Below, piece by piece: positions 19,987 through 29,702 of a stretch of DNA of 64,000 bases (position 1 is its first letter; each line of letters opens with the position of its first letter). Under the pieces are notes generated by a model. That model did not search any database. It was not told the origin of the DNA and saw nothing but the letters and a program-made list of their open reading frames with translations. This stretch comes from Craspedostauros australis (taxonomy: Eukaryota; Bacillariophyta; Bacillariophyceae; Mastogloiales; Achnanthaceae). Position numbers and translations under genes: made by a program. The stretch is taken from the NCBI GenBank assembly GCA_026770025.1, contig JAMXDE010000003.1:2108001-2172000 (forward strand). Reading direction: 5' to 3'.

Positions 19987-21179
19987 CTCGAGTGTCAACA
20001 GCCTCCTCTGCTCGGGCGCTTGCGGCTGTTTCTTGGCGCGCTTTTGCTATTATTATATAATACTGTATGATAATATAGAAGAGAAGTTTTAATAGGGTAT
20101 TGGTCGAGTAGACTGGAACAGTATTGGTATTGGTATTGGTATTTGTACACCCTCTGGAATCAAGTCCAGGAGCAATGGAGCAATGGAGCAATGAAGCAAT
20201 GGAGCAAGGAGAGAGAGAGAACAGAAGCAGCGCGCTCCGTTGTTTGAGCCGAATCAACCAAGGCTCCCCAATAAACCAATCGGAGAGGTGCGAGTTGCTT
20301 TCGATTGCCGCCAACCTCGCTGGCGCACTGTTTGCTCCCTTCAACATCGATGAAGCTGCGCCTGTGATCGCGACAACGCCAACGCGTTGCAACACCAACC
20401 GGAGGAGCAAGAAGATCACACACCAGGACACCACAGGACATGCACAACTTTCCCCAGAGAATTCCTTTGATGTGTCGTGCGGACTCACGGCCAAACGCAG
20501 TCACGAGTCATTGGCACCGAGACTCTAACCAAGTACGGTGTTCTGCGACAGAAACTCACAAAGGACATCTCGTCACCATCTGCTGTTCGTAGAATGTCGC
20601 ATGAGCGGCCATGGAATTGTCGCTGCTCGGTGTCCGAACACTCTGACTCGTGCGTTAAAGCAACTTGTGCTACTTCTACCTGCATTCCATTTATCATCGG
20701 GCTTATTCGTGTTGTGTTCAAAGCGCTTTTTCGCGCAGAACGGATAGAGAGTCCTTGTTGCAGATACGTTTCGAACTGAAGACGATCATACTTGTTCCAG
20801 TATTGGTACATCAGTATTGAGTCGGTACGATACACAGATACCAGATGTCAGGTATCACAACGTGGCTATGACGCGCGTGTTGGAGGCACCGCCTTCACCA
20901 TTTGGCGCGATCAGAGCCGTGGTCCAGCGACATCGTGTTCGCAAGAAACGGATTTTCAGGTCCAAAAAGGGCCATATGTGTTCACAAGAGGGCCAGTGCA
21001 CGAATAGAACTATGTGGGTGACTTCACATCTCTCTTCACAAATGGAAGTCGAAGAATGTGCATTGGGGGCTCATCGCGAAACCTTGGTGCTTAAGTGCCC
21101 CGCCACTATCGCCGCCCCATGCCCGATTCAGCGCCGCATTCTTCCCTCCTTCTACTTGTGCCCCCGCTGTCGCCCTGGG
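19987..21179. other. Intergenic with short tandem repeats
   Basis: 5' region of the GAF gene. It contains a TTGGTA repeat at 20117-20145 and a CAATGGAG repeat at about 20172-20205. ORFs of 70-130 codons on both strands show no domain and overlap each other, so none is called. Confidence 0.5.
20117..20145. repeat. TTGGTA hexanucleotide repeat
   Basis: About five copies of TATTGG in the 5' region of the GAF gene. Confidence 0.85.
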
Positions 21180-22851
21180 CTAATGTGATTCTGGTGCTGT
21201 TTTCTGGGTGATGATGGCCCGTGCACGGATGATTAACAGTATCATACGGGCAAGAGCTTGCTTCTTCTCGGGGGACAGATGAAGTAGGCGCTCTACCAAC
21301 GATGAAACCGGAATGCGAGGACGCAGAAGACTACGCTGGTGACCACAGCGGGTATGAGCTACACGGAACAGAGCAAGGCGCTGTGTTGTGGAACCAGATT
21401 GGATTTGCTCGTGTGACAATGTCCTACCAGCCCAGAACAGCGTTGCCTGCCTGTGCGATGGTATAAGAGAAGGAGAGAAAAGAATGTTGACGCAAGTATG
21501 AAACGGAAGACCCAACGATTTCACGCCCATGGCCGGAGAGGAAAAGACCGACGCAAACAACCACACTCAGCGTGGAAGAAAAAGACCGAGAAAGTGGAGG
21601 GCTGCCGTTGTGTGTGACAAGAACACGCACAAACAAGTGATGAAGTGTAGTGTTGTGTTGTGCAGCAAATCTCTCTCCCAACCAGCGATTTGGTGCAACT
21701 CCCACCACCGTCAGTGGCTCTGCTCACCTTCTGTCGTGGACCTGCGAACAGAGAGAAATCAATTCCCTCCACAATCACGGAGCCCAGAACGCTTCGAGGA
21801 GCGGCTCCCTGCTTCCTTTTGCCTTTCCGCGACCCTTTGTCGAGCCTCCGGGCAAATTCTGGGCCACACAGCCACGACAACGTCACCGTGTTAGAATCAG
21901 CCACCGTCGCAATGATATGTGTATCGTGACAAAAAGCACGACGAACCCATGGCGTCTGTGTCTTCGCGTCGAGGGCCCTTGTTTGGATGACCCAACGTGC
22001 GAGTGCATAAGTATGGCTAAGTTCGCACACATTCACGAAACGCGCTTCTCCTTTCGACATCTCACGTCCCAAACTCACCTTGCCTTGTTCGCGAGTGCTA
22101 TTTCGTGATCACGTTCTCCTGGAGGGGAAAGGAAGGACAGAGGATGACCATCGAAGCGCTCCAATTGCCAGAAAATGACCATGGACCACCGGTCAAGAGG
22201 AAGTGATCGCAATTGCTCACGGCACACAAGAGACATGATGGTGCGGTAGGTATTGGGCTCGCAAGAGTAAACGGCATCAAATCGTGTGACAACAACGTGG
22301 GCATCAGCATGAACATCAGCATGAACATCAGCCATGAACATCAGCCATGAACATCAGGAGCAACATCGCCAAACAATTAGAGCAGAGTCGAGTGTTCGAA
22401 CCAGTGTCGCAAATCACGATCGAAAACATGGATGGGGTGTGATACTCAGACATGCTCTACGCGGTCTGCGAGTATGATACGAACCAAGCAAACATGGATG
22501 GAGGGGATTTTATTTTCTTTTTGTGTCATTCGCCCTCGTGTCGCAGACGCTGTGATTGTCGCCTCGTATTGGTTCTCACCATCGATGGTATCGAGTGGCT
22601 CGTGCTGACCCACCATACTCCTCCACCAGCTTTGGTGCAAGCACGAGCACATACGGGTGCCCACAGCGCTCTGCTGAAATTCTTACTACCTTTCCGCACA
22701 GGTCGCGCAACTCTTTCACGGTTGTGCTGTTGGCACTTGTTCCCTGTTGGTGCTCAAGGCAGTTGGTCATTTCGCCCGGTCCGAAATCGTGGCTGTGCCC
22801 TGTAACTTGTGCACACACACAAGTACCAGCCTCCAAAACGCAAAATCTCAT
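21180..22851 (-). CDS. Possible spliced gene, unknown function
   Basis: Hand-built model on the minus strand: exon B 22341-22079, exon C 22016-21728 and exon D 21446-21180. Three reading-frame blocks join in phase through two good GT-AG introns (GTGAGT...CTTAG, 62 nt; GTGAGC...GGCAG, ~280 nt with a T-rich tract before the acceptor). The joined B-D product is about 272 residues, ordered in composition, with SSLVERLLHLSPEKKQALAR near its C-terminus. An upstream block (22851-22580, MRFCVLEAGTCVCAQVTGHS...) ends at a GTGAGA donor in the matching phase, but no acceptor exists before exon B because a minisatellite (GCTGATGTTCAT and 13-base variants) occupies that place. The gene may therefore start at 22341 or be broken there. 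No family recognised. Confidence 0.4.
22300..22362. repeat. 12/13 bp minisatellite
   Basis: Four to five copies of ATGAACATCAGC, some with one extra C, run through this stretch. On the minus strand the unit is coding in the proposed gene; 12-base units keep frame and 13-base units break it. Confidence 0.8.
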
Positions 22852-23574
22852 TTTGCTCTGACTGTGTGCGAGAAACCGCAACAACACAAGGAGGCGATAC
22901 AACAACCACGACCAATGCACCACCACCACCAACACACAACAGAAGAAAAGCACAAAAGACGGTACAGAGAACAAGGCAGAAAATACGGCGCCAACAGCAC
23001 CCAAGCTGCGGTTCCAGAATCTGGACCAGCACACAGTTCGTAACACACGCAAAGCGCCATACTCGCAACATACAATACTCGTGCAGCGCACAACAGCACA
23101 GCACAACACCACACCCCATCACAATCACAATCACACCAGCTCCGACCAGGATTACTCCACAACAAGCACCACCAAAACACAAAAGCAAACTCATTCTATC
23201 GACCACTCTTACATACGCAGGCAGGAATAGACGATCAAAGCTGCGAACAGTGTTGAGGCATCACTCGTGGGAAAGAACGCACTTTCGCAACAAGTCCCCG
23301 ATTCCGCCGTTAGTTGTCGCTGTGCGCTTTGCATAACTGCCACAACTGCGAACAGAGCAAAGCAGAAACAGGAGACACCTACTATACAGATACATACAGA
23401 TACATACAGATACATACAGATACATACAGATAGAGTAACTCAACAGAGCTCGCATCCAACAACGAGGGCAGACAACAGTGTCATACAGAGATAGTACGGA
23501 AGCGACTGCAACGGCGGCACCACCAGCAGCAGCGCCGAAGAAAGTAGAACTCTGCTCTATAATCTCGTACCAGC
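22852..23574. other. Intergenic upstream of the helicase-associated-domain gene
   Basis: A/C-rich on the plus strand, with a GATACATACA tandem repeat at 23387-23432. It probably holds the promoter and 5' leader of the gene at 23575. The ORFs here are low-complexity. Confidence 0.5.
23387..23432. repeat. GATACATACA tandem repeat
   Basis: Four to five copies of an 11-base GATACATACAG-type unit upstream of the helicase-associated-domain gene. Confidence 0.85.
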
Positions 23575-25281
23575 ATGGCCCTCTCGACCAACCCACCCGC
23601 AACGATGGCAGTGCCAGCAACCGAAGCCAACGCCCGCTCGATTCTCATGATACGTTCCCAACTGGCCGCAGCCCAAGCTACTAACTTCGGGCAAGTTGGA
23701 CTGCAGACCCTGCCGCTTCCAGCCATCCCAGCGCCCACAACAGCACCGACGGTCCGGCCAGAAGTCGGAGCCACGAACACAGGTCTGCTCCAGCCAACAA
23801 CGGAAGCAACAACGGAAGCAACAGGAGCAGGAACAGTCCTCCCGTACCTCCCTGCTGGAGCTGGTGCGACTCTGGTTGGACCCACCGGCTCCCTGCCTCC
23901 GCCAATGCTCATGTCTCTGCCGCATCAGCAATTCCAGTACTTGGTTATCCCAACGCACCTGCCTGCTGGGGCAGCACCAGGCGTTGCAGCGCCTCCTGGC
24001 ATCTCTCTGACACAGACTGCGCCAGACATGGCACTGCCAACCACCATGACCCTAGCTGGTGTGGGCCCAATGGCGGCCCCGGCCCCACCCAACGCTGCGA
24101 GCCTGCAACCACTCCAGACGTTTCATCTCTCCCAGGCACACCCGCCCCCGGGCGTTTTCCCTCCTCCTCCTCTCGGAGCAAGCATTTTCCCGTATCCCCT
24201 CTATCCCGGCGCATCTCCCAGCCTCATCCACAACACCCAAGCGAATGACTTGTTGGCGTTGGAAAGGATCGTCGAGTCGACCATGGCAAGACAACGCCAG
24301 GCGCGGTATGGTCTGCTTGCTCAAAAAGTTGAAGCCGGCATGAGCGGCACTGCAGACCAAGGCGTCGGTGGCATCAAGGATACTGGCAGAGACGCGCCGA
24401 AAAGTCAGTCCCTCAACCCTGCCGATCCATCGCCCGACCACATCAGATCTTCGGTTTCAATGTCGTCGTCATTATCATTATCATCATCGTCGTCAACCTC
24501 GTCATCATCCTCGTCGTCATCCTCGGTCTCATCATCATCATCATTATCATCGTTACCGCAGCGGCAGAACGTCCCCGACAATGGCAGAGCAAACTTCGGG
24601 AATGGTTGTCATCAACGCCAACCCAAATGTGGATCAAACATTGGCGATGATGCTCCTATCCCACCGCGGTCGATGAACAGAATTCCTCAAGAGAAGGTGA
24701 AGGCCCCCTCATCGAATCAAGCCAACACCTCACCAATTTATGGCAAGTTGCCATACTTGAGCAGCACCAACACTCCCAGGAAGCATCACCGGCGCATGGA
24801 CACCAAATGGAATGAAAACTTCGAGAAGTTGGTGGAATTCAAGAAACGTCACGGCCACGTCAACGTACCCCACGCCGTCGGCAAGCTAGGCACGTGGGTC
24901 AACTCGCAACGCAACCAGTACAAGGAGTACCTCAACCTGCTCGGCGGAGGCAAGCCCAAGCAATTCTCCACAAGACCGAATGGCAAACCGATCTTTCGGA
25001 CCGTCCTGAGCCCCGATCGCATCCACAAGCTCAATTCGATCGGGTTCCGGTGGCAGATCCGGGCATGCCACGTGCCGTGGGAGAAGCGATACAAGGAGCT
25101 GGCAGCGTACAAGGAGCAGTTCGGAACGACTGATGTCCCAATTGGATTTCATGACACCAAGGGGCTGGCAAGATGGCTGAAGAATCAGCGGATTCATTAC
25201 GCCAAGAAGAAGCAGGGCAAGCCAACCCGGCTGTCGGACGAGCAGGTGGAGAAGATGAACAAGCTGAACTTCACCTGGTAA
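23575..25281 (+). CDS. Helicase-associated (HA) domain protein
   Basis: Single-exon ORF of 568 residues from ATG 23575. Residues 1-280 are Ala/Pro/Thr-rich and probably disordered. A pure Ser run (about 295-325) is coded by TCA/TCG repeats at 24460-24550. Two helicase-associated repeats close the protein: one at about 405-485 (WNENFEKLVEFKKRHGHVNV ... LGTWVNSQRNQYKEY ... LNSIGFRW) and one at about 490-568 (WEKRYKELAAYKEQFGTTDV ... LARWLKNQRIHY ... MNKLNFTW). These have the W...L..F...HGH.NVP...LG.WV..QR..Y pattern of PF03457, a domain greatly expanded in diatoms. There is no helicase core, so a DNA-binding role is inferred from the family. Confidence 0.85.
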   Translation: MALSTNPPATMAVPATEANARSILMIRSQLAAAQATNFGQVGLQTLPLPAIPAPTTAPTVRPEVGATNTGLLQPTTEATTEATGAGTVLPYLPAGAGATLVGPTGSLPPPMLMSLPHQQFQYLVIPTHLPAGAAPGVAAPPGISLTQTAPDMALPTTMTLAGVGPMAAPAPPNAASLQPLQTFHLSQAHPPPGVFPPPPLGASIFPYPLYPGASPSLIHNTQANDLLALERIVESTMARQRQARYGLLAQKVEAGMSGTADQGVGGIKDTGRDAPKSQSLNPADPSPDHIRSSVSMSSSLSLSSSSSTSSSSSSSSSVSSSSSLSSLPQRQNVPDNGRANFGNGCHQRQPKCGSNIGDDAPIPPRSMNRIPQEKVKAPSSNQANTSPIYGKLPYLSSTNTPRKHHRRMDTKWNENFEKLVEFKKRHGHVNVPHAVGKLGTWVNSQRNQYKEYLNLLGGGKPKQFSTRPNGKPIFRTVLSPDRIHKLNSIGFRWQIRACHVPWEKRYKELAAYKEQFGTTDVPIGFHDTKGLARWLKNQRIHYAKKKQGKPTRLSDEQVEKMNKLNFTW

Positions 25282-26698
25282 GCTGTTTCTCCGCAACATG
25301 AAGTCGAAGTGGCGTACTCTATGTACGCATGTCAGTTCATTCCGATCTGGTGTAATCAGTAGTCCATAAGTAGATACCATTGCAATGCTATCCACGAGCA
25401 CACAGCATGCCAGTGCATTGCAGCAGTGCAATGCAGCACAGAGCATCGTACCGCGCAGTGCCGGAGCAAACCCGCACGTGCACGTGTGCATGTCGCAAGA
25501 CCAACGCACCTGCTCCATGGAATGCTACTGGTACGTCGGCAACGTCAGCAGTCTTCGTACGGATCCAGCTCGGAGATAGCCAAAGATCAGCAGTGGCCGC
25601 AGGCATGCTACTGCATAACGAGGAGGAAGAACGCATACCAAGCATGCTGTTGAGCAGGCGCGCTCTCTCTCTCTCTCTCTCTCTCGCTCTCAAGTGATGT
25701 TCATGATTGCAGGCAGCCATACTGATGGTGAAGAAGAGATAGCCAGACGATCGTATTGTCTCACAAGCAGGCATGCGTGTACACTTGCGATAATAGAGAG
25801 CGTAGTCTAGGAAGATCGCAAATACAATAGGAGAATCTACGTATGATACTCGACTCTGCTCTGCACTCCACCGGGAACAACAGGGAGGTTACTCATCCGG
25901 CCTCGGTCTCGGCCTCATGGTTGGCGGAGCTCGTAATGCACTCTCGTTGCATCGGGCGCCCAGTTCCTTCGATCCCGATCCGAAGTTCAGATCTTCTCCT
26001 CCGCAACTTGTGTTGGGGACTTTTTTCGTGTTTTAGGTTCTTGTTTGGAGTTCGAGACAGGCATCACAAGTTCGCATGAGTGCAACAGTGGAGGATGGGA
26101 CCTTCCCCACGTCGCGGTTACACAGACGTCTTCAAGTTGTTTGTTTCACCTTTGGGGTGTTTCGTGGACGACCACGAACAGCGCACACGCGAACGACAAG
26201 ATGATCCATGGAATCATCCCCACTGTTTCGGATTCTTCGCGCAGGCGCGCGAGAGTATGATAATTGGGAAATAGCGCCTTCGCGCAGACTCCCATGAACG
26301 CAATTGTTCGTCGCGCTTGGATTCGTTGGAGTCGGGCGGTTTGCTGCCATAATTTTCACGAGCTAGTTCAGACCTCGCACATGAAGTCAAACAGTCGCAG
26401 GGATCAAAGATACGAAGACAACACACCAACGAAGAAGATGAGGTGTCGAACCGCAAAACGCCCCGAACAGCACAGACACAGACACAGACGCAGAGAGGCT
26501 GTGTCAGCGATTGACTGACCATGGCACAATTGCGTCGTTGGGGTTGATCCTTCGCTTTTTGTTGGATCCCACAATTGCACGATCACCATACAATCAGCAG
26601 CTGTTGCCAACATCGCTTCATCCCTCCAGAGTCATCATCACCATTCTTCATACACTCCACTCCACTCCACTGCATTCCAGACACCATCTAAGAACACG
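25282..26698. other. Intergenic, no gene seen
   Basis: Contains a CT microsatellite at about 25663-25690 and an ACAGACACAGACAC run near 26470. The ORFs are short and lack recognisable motifs. The right end is the promoter side of the PsbQ-like gene. Confidence 0.5.
25663..25690. repeat. CT microsatellite
   Basis: About thirteen CT dinucleotides, with one imperfect unit, in a gene-free stretch. Confidence 0.85.
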
Positions 26699-27307
26699 AT
26701 GAGCCAACGAACGCAGATGCGGAGACCGCTGCGCCTCATCGTGGCGATCGCTCTGATTGCTGTTGGACGGACGCGGCATGCGCTGGCATTCTCCATGCCG
26801 TCGCAAAACGCGGCCACGGACCGCCGATCGTTCTGCGCGTGGGCGCTGGTCGCATGCCCGACGTCCGCATCCGCGCTGAACAAGGAGACGAAGGACACGA
26901 TGCTGTTCCTGAAGGACACATCTACTGATGTCGCCAAGGAGCGCTTTCGCTTGGCGCGTTCCGATCTGGCCTACCTCGTCGAGCATTACGCCGAGATCAG
27001 CGCGTCGGGAGGCGGCGACGCCGTGCGCAACTATCTGGGCACGCAGGGCATCACCAGCGGGATGTACGGCATCCAGAAGGTGCTGAAGCGGCTGCAGGGG
27101 GAGGCGGACGATATCGTGGAGTACACGGAGACCATGGACGAGTTCAACGCGTATCTGTATCAGGCAGAAGGCGCCGCGTACCAATCCATGTTCGCGCAAC
27201 ATTCGTCTTCGCGGTCCACTCCGGAATCCTTGCTGGCCACCGCCAAGCAGGACGTTCTGCAGATGGTCAAGTACATGGATCGCATGGCCGAGCAGCTCAG
27301 CATATAG
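26699..27307 (+). CDS. PsbQ/Psb31-like lumenal extrinsic protein of photosystem II
   Basis: Single-exon ORF of 202 residues with a tripartite address. A signal peptide ends at about residue 30 (HALA|FSMPSQ, Phe at +1), a short transit region follows, and then comes a twin-arginine thylakoid signal, RR at 42-43 followed by SFCAWALVACPTSASA with cleavage expected near residue 59. The mature ~143 residues are helical and fit the four-helix bundle of PsbQ-type proteins (LVEHYAEISASGGGDAVRNY, GIQKVLKRLQGEADDIVEY, DEFNAYLYQAEGAAYQSMF, TAKQDVLQMVKYMDRMAEQL). In diatoms two such proteins, PsbQ' and Psb31, stabilise the oxygen-evolving complex at the lumenal face; which of the two this is cannot be told. 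Convergent with the peroxiredoxin gene. Confidence 0.8.
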   Translation: MSQRTQMRRPLRLIVAIALIAVGRTRHALAFSMPSQNAATDRRSFCAWALVACPTSASALNKETKDTMLFLKDTSTDVAKERFRLARSDLAYLVEHYAEISASGGGDAVRNYLGTQGITSGMYGIQKVLKRLQGEADDIVEYTETMDEFNAYLYQAEGAAYQSMFAQHSSSRSTPESLLATAKQDVLQMVKYMDRMAEQLSI

Positions 27308-28042
27308 CGGTGTGGAGTACAACTCCGCTCAACACTCTACTCAACACTCTACTCAGCATACATATTATATTATTCATCGTACAGTGAATCAGAGTACTCT
27401 AGTGCACATGGTAGAAATGTTCGTGCACTGAGCACCCATCGAAACTCTTGAGAGTGCATTACACATCATCGACTGTTGTTTCTATATTTTGCATATTTGC
27501 ACGACGGAGCAGCAGTGATCGGCATGCGCTCTATGAAAGATACTTGGGGAATGCACAGATTCCTTTCTCTGTCTGGAGAGAAACAGAGAGACAGAAACTA
27601 TTGATCTACTCCTACGTTTCCACAGGACAGCTACAGACAGCAACGGCATGGCCGATGCTTGTCATGTTGGCCCATGATGAATAATTTCTCCTACGTTTTC
27701 TTGGCCATTTCTCGCTTCAAATTGTGAACGAAATGCCAACCTCCAATAATCGATATTCGCAGCACGATGAGGTGGTCGAATGGAAGACGCCGCATGTTGC
27801 TCGCATGATCCTTTGTTCGTGATTGCCCGACGGTCGGTGCCTTCAAGACGCAGAGAAGAGCGTACCGGTTGCGCGCGCACGTGGATCCTTGTCGTCAGTT
27901 TCTCCTGGACGATCGTCATGGGCGCATTGGCACCAACGATCCTCCGCAGGGAAACGTCATTCACGGCAACGATGTTTCTGCGTCTCCCGTTCTCCACTGT
28001 CATCCTGCGTGCATACGAAAGATGCACATGCCGTGCCACTCT
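27308..28042. other. Convergent 3' region of the PsbQ-like and peroxiredoxin genes
   Basis: 735 bases between two convergent stop codons. If the peroxiredoxin uses selenocysteine, its SECIS element should lie here on the minus strand. Every minus-strand ATGA (near 28000, 27958, 27918 and 27664) was examined for a SECIS fold. The best is a weak hairpin at 27883-27919. Another hairpin (27637-27664) has a good 11-pair stem but a 3-base loop with no AA, so it does not fit. Confidence 0.5.
27883..27919 (-). promoter_or_regulatory. Weak SECIS-like hairpin candidate
   Basis: About 125 nt after the peroxiredoxin stop codon the minus strand reads ATGA, then TCGT-C-CAG / CTG-ACGA as a 7-pair stem with one bulge and an apical loop GAGAAA containing AA, then GGAT. 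The order ATGA - AA in loop - GA fits a SECIS core, but three bases between the ATGA and the stem do not pair well, so this is only a candidate. Confidence 0.2.
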
Positions 28043-28651
28043 CTAGAGCTCCTCGGATGCAGCATCGCTGCCGAGTTCCTTGAGCACGGAGAGCATATTG
28101 GGCGCGCAGGTGCTTTCCGGAAAGTCATCGCCGGCCGGATCGCCGGGTCCTTCGGAGAGCTGGACCGACGTGACGACGCCGTCCTGAATGACGAGCGCGA
28201 ATCGCTTGCAGCGGTTGATGAGTCCGAGACTCTGCGGGCCGTCGTGCGTGAGCTCCATGTCGAGGGCCCTCGTGATGACGGAGAAGGGATCCGCCATGAG
28301 CGTGACGAGGCCGTCGTCTGGGATCTTCTGATCGTCGGACCAGGCCTGCATGACGGCGCCGTCGTTGACGCAGTAGACGATGACCTTGTCCACGCCAGCC
28401 TGCTTGAGTGCGTCTTGATTGTCCAGATAACCAGGGATCTGGACGTTGGATCAGGTGGGCGTGAAGGCACCCGGCAGTCCCACGACGATGACCGTCTTGC
28501 CGGCGATGTAGTCGGCAAAGTCGACCGACTTGGGTGGGAAGCCCTGGTGGAAGTCCAATCCGGAGGGGATGACGTCGCCCACCTTCACGGCGTTGACAGC
28601 GGCGGCGCAGGCCAGGACGCCGACCAGCAGCGACATGAGCGTGGACACCAT
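28043..28651 (-). CDS. Prx5-type peroxiredoxin with in-frame TGA at the peroxidatic position (probable selenoprotein)
   Basis: Peroxiredoxins of the Prx5/type II class reduce H2O2 and alkyl hydroperoxides. Read from ATG 28651, the frame gives a signal peptide (residues 1-21, ending AAAVNA), KVGDVIPS, GKTVIVVGLPGAFTPT, then TGA at 28453-28451 (codon 67), and continues in the same frame to TAG at 28043-28045. The downstream part is fully Prx5-like: VDKVIVYCVNDGAVMQAW, LMADPFSVITRALDMEL, CKRFALVIQDGVV and, at residue 182, the resolving-type Cys in ESTCAPNML. The TGA replaces exactly the peroxidatic Cys of the PGAFTPTC motif, with no other stop or frameshift, so selenocysteine insertion is the best reading; total length is 202 residues. 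Alternatives are a TGC/TGT-to-TGA mutation (young pseudogene) or a sequence error. The signal peptide lacks an ASAFAP motif, so ER or secretory location is more likely than plastid. Confidence 0.8.
28451..28453 (-). other. In-frame TGA, probable selenocysteine codon
   Basis: Codon 67 of the peroxiredoxin, directly after FTPT and before SNV, where all typical Prx5 enzymes have the catalytic Cys. The reading frame is open on both sides for the full family length. Confidence 0.7.
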
Positions 28652-29702
28652 CGTTGTTTGTTCTATTGCTATTACGATTACTAGTGCTGGTGCTTGTGCT
28701 GGTGCTGGTGTATACCAATCGAGAGTCGTCCTCTCAGTCTCTCTCAGTCTCTCTCTTGAGTTATGACGGCCCAAGCGAGGTTGGCTTCGTTGCTTCGCCA
28801 GATCATCGGCGTGGAAGCGTTGGAGCGGTTCGCACTGTTGAAAGGCGTTTTCTTCGACCTTCTCTTGTGCACATCACTGGTTGTCGTCTTTGCCTCTGGT
28901 CGACCACATGGATCAAATCAAAGGAATGGGCGTTGTATGACCACCTCGACTTTCTGCTCGACCAATCGTACTTGTTTAGACTTCTGTGTTGAGTCGTGAC
29001 TATCTGCAAACGGATGACTGACTTCAGTCCGAATGAATCTGAACTCGGGACCAACGAATCTCGATCATCGCAGACAAGACATGAGAAACGACACGACATG
29101 ACGCTTCACGACTCTGTGCTTTTGTGTGCCGCGACTTGGTCATACTTAAGGGAAGTTCGGGCTTTCTCGTTAAGTACTGTGACATCTTGCTTCCAGAGGT
29201 GGAGGGCGTTGCTGGCGGCAGCTCACCGAGTTCCTTGGAGGTTGGCGTTCTTCTTCGCTTGTTGGGCTTCCTTTGTTTGGGAATCTGTGGTGAATGTGGG
29301 ATGCCATCGCCTGAGCGGTTATGTTGTTGTTCCTTCCGACTATCCGTGCGAAAGTTGTTGTGCGATTTGCGGACTTGTGGTCTTGGTGTTGTGTGCGTAT
29401 ACTTCCTACCACGCGAGTACGAGGATGAGTACAAGCGCAGTGACTGTGTGTTGGAATCCATTTCCCCTCCCTCCATCCACTTCGTTCCACGCTGCGTTGG
29501 TATCCACATTACATCCACGTTGCCATACATCATCCTGCACATCGAATGCAAAGAGGGTTCGAAGAATACTGACGCAACCACAACCACACAACCACAAACA
29601 CGCACATCGACCTCTGCTGCTCTCCAGAGAGTGTTGTGCGGAGACCCCTCCTTTGTCCTCACAACAGCCACCAAGAAAGCAAGAAAGGCAAGAACGCGGA
29701 CA
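28652..29702. other. Divergent promoter region
   Basis: Lies between the minus-strand peroxiredoxin and the plus-strand RanBP2-finger gene. The plus-strand gene's frame stays open upstream to 29124, but no upstream methionine start fits the family, so it is left as 5' leader. A trinucleotide-like GTGCTG repeat occurs at 28683-28710. Confidence 0.5.

Noticed and set aside
27637..27664. Hairpin with an 11-pair stem starting at ATGA
   Set aside because: The loop is only three bases and has no AA, so it does not fit a SECIS element.
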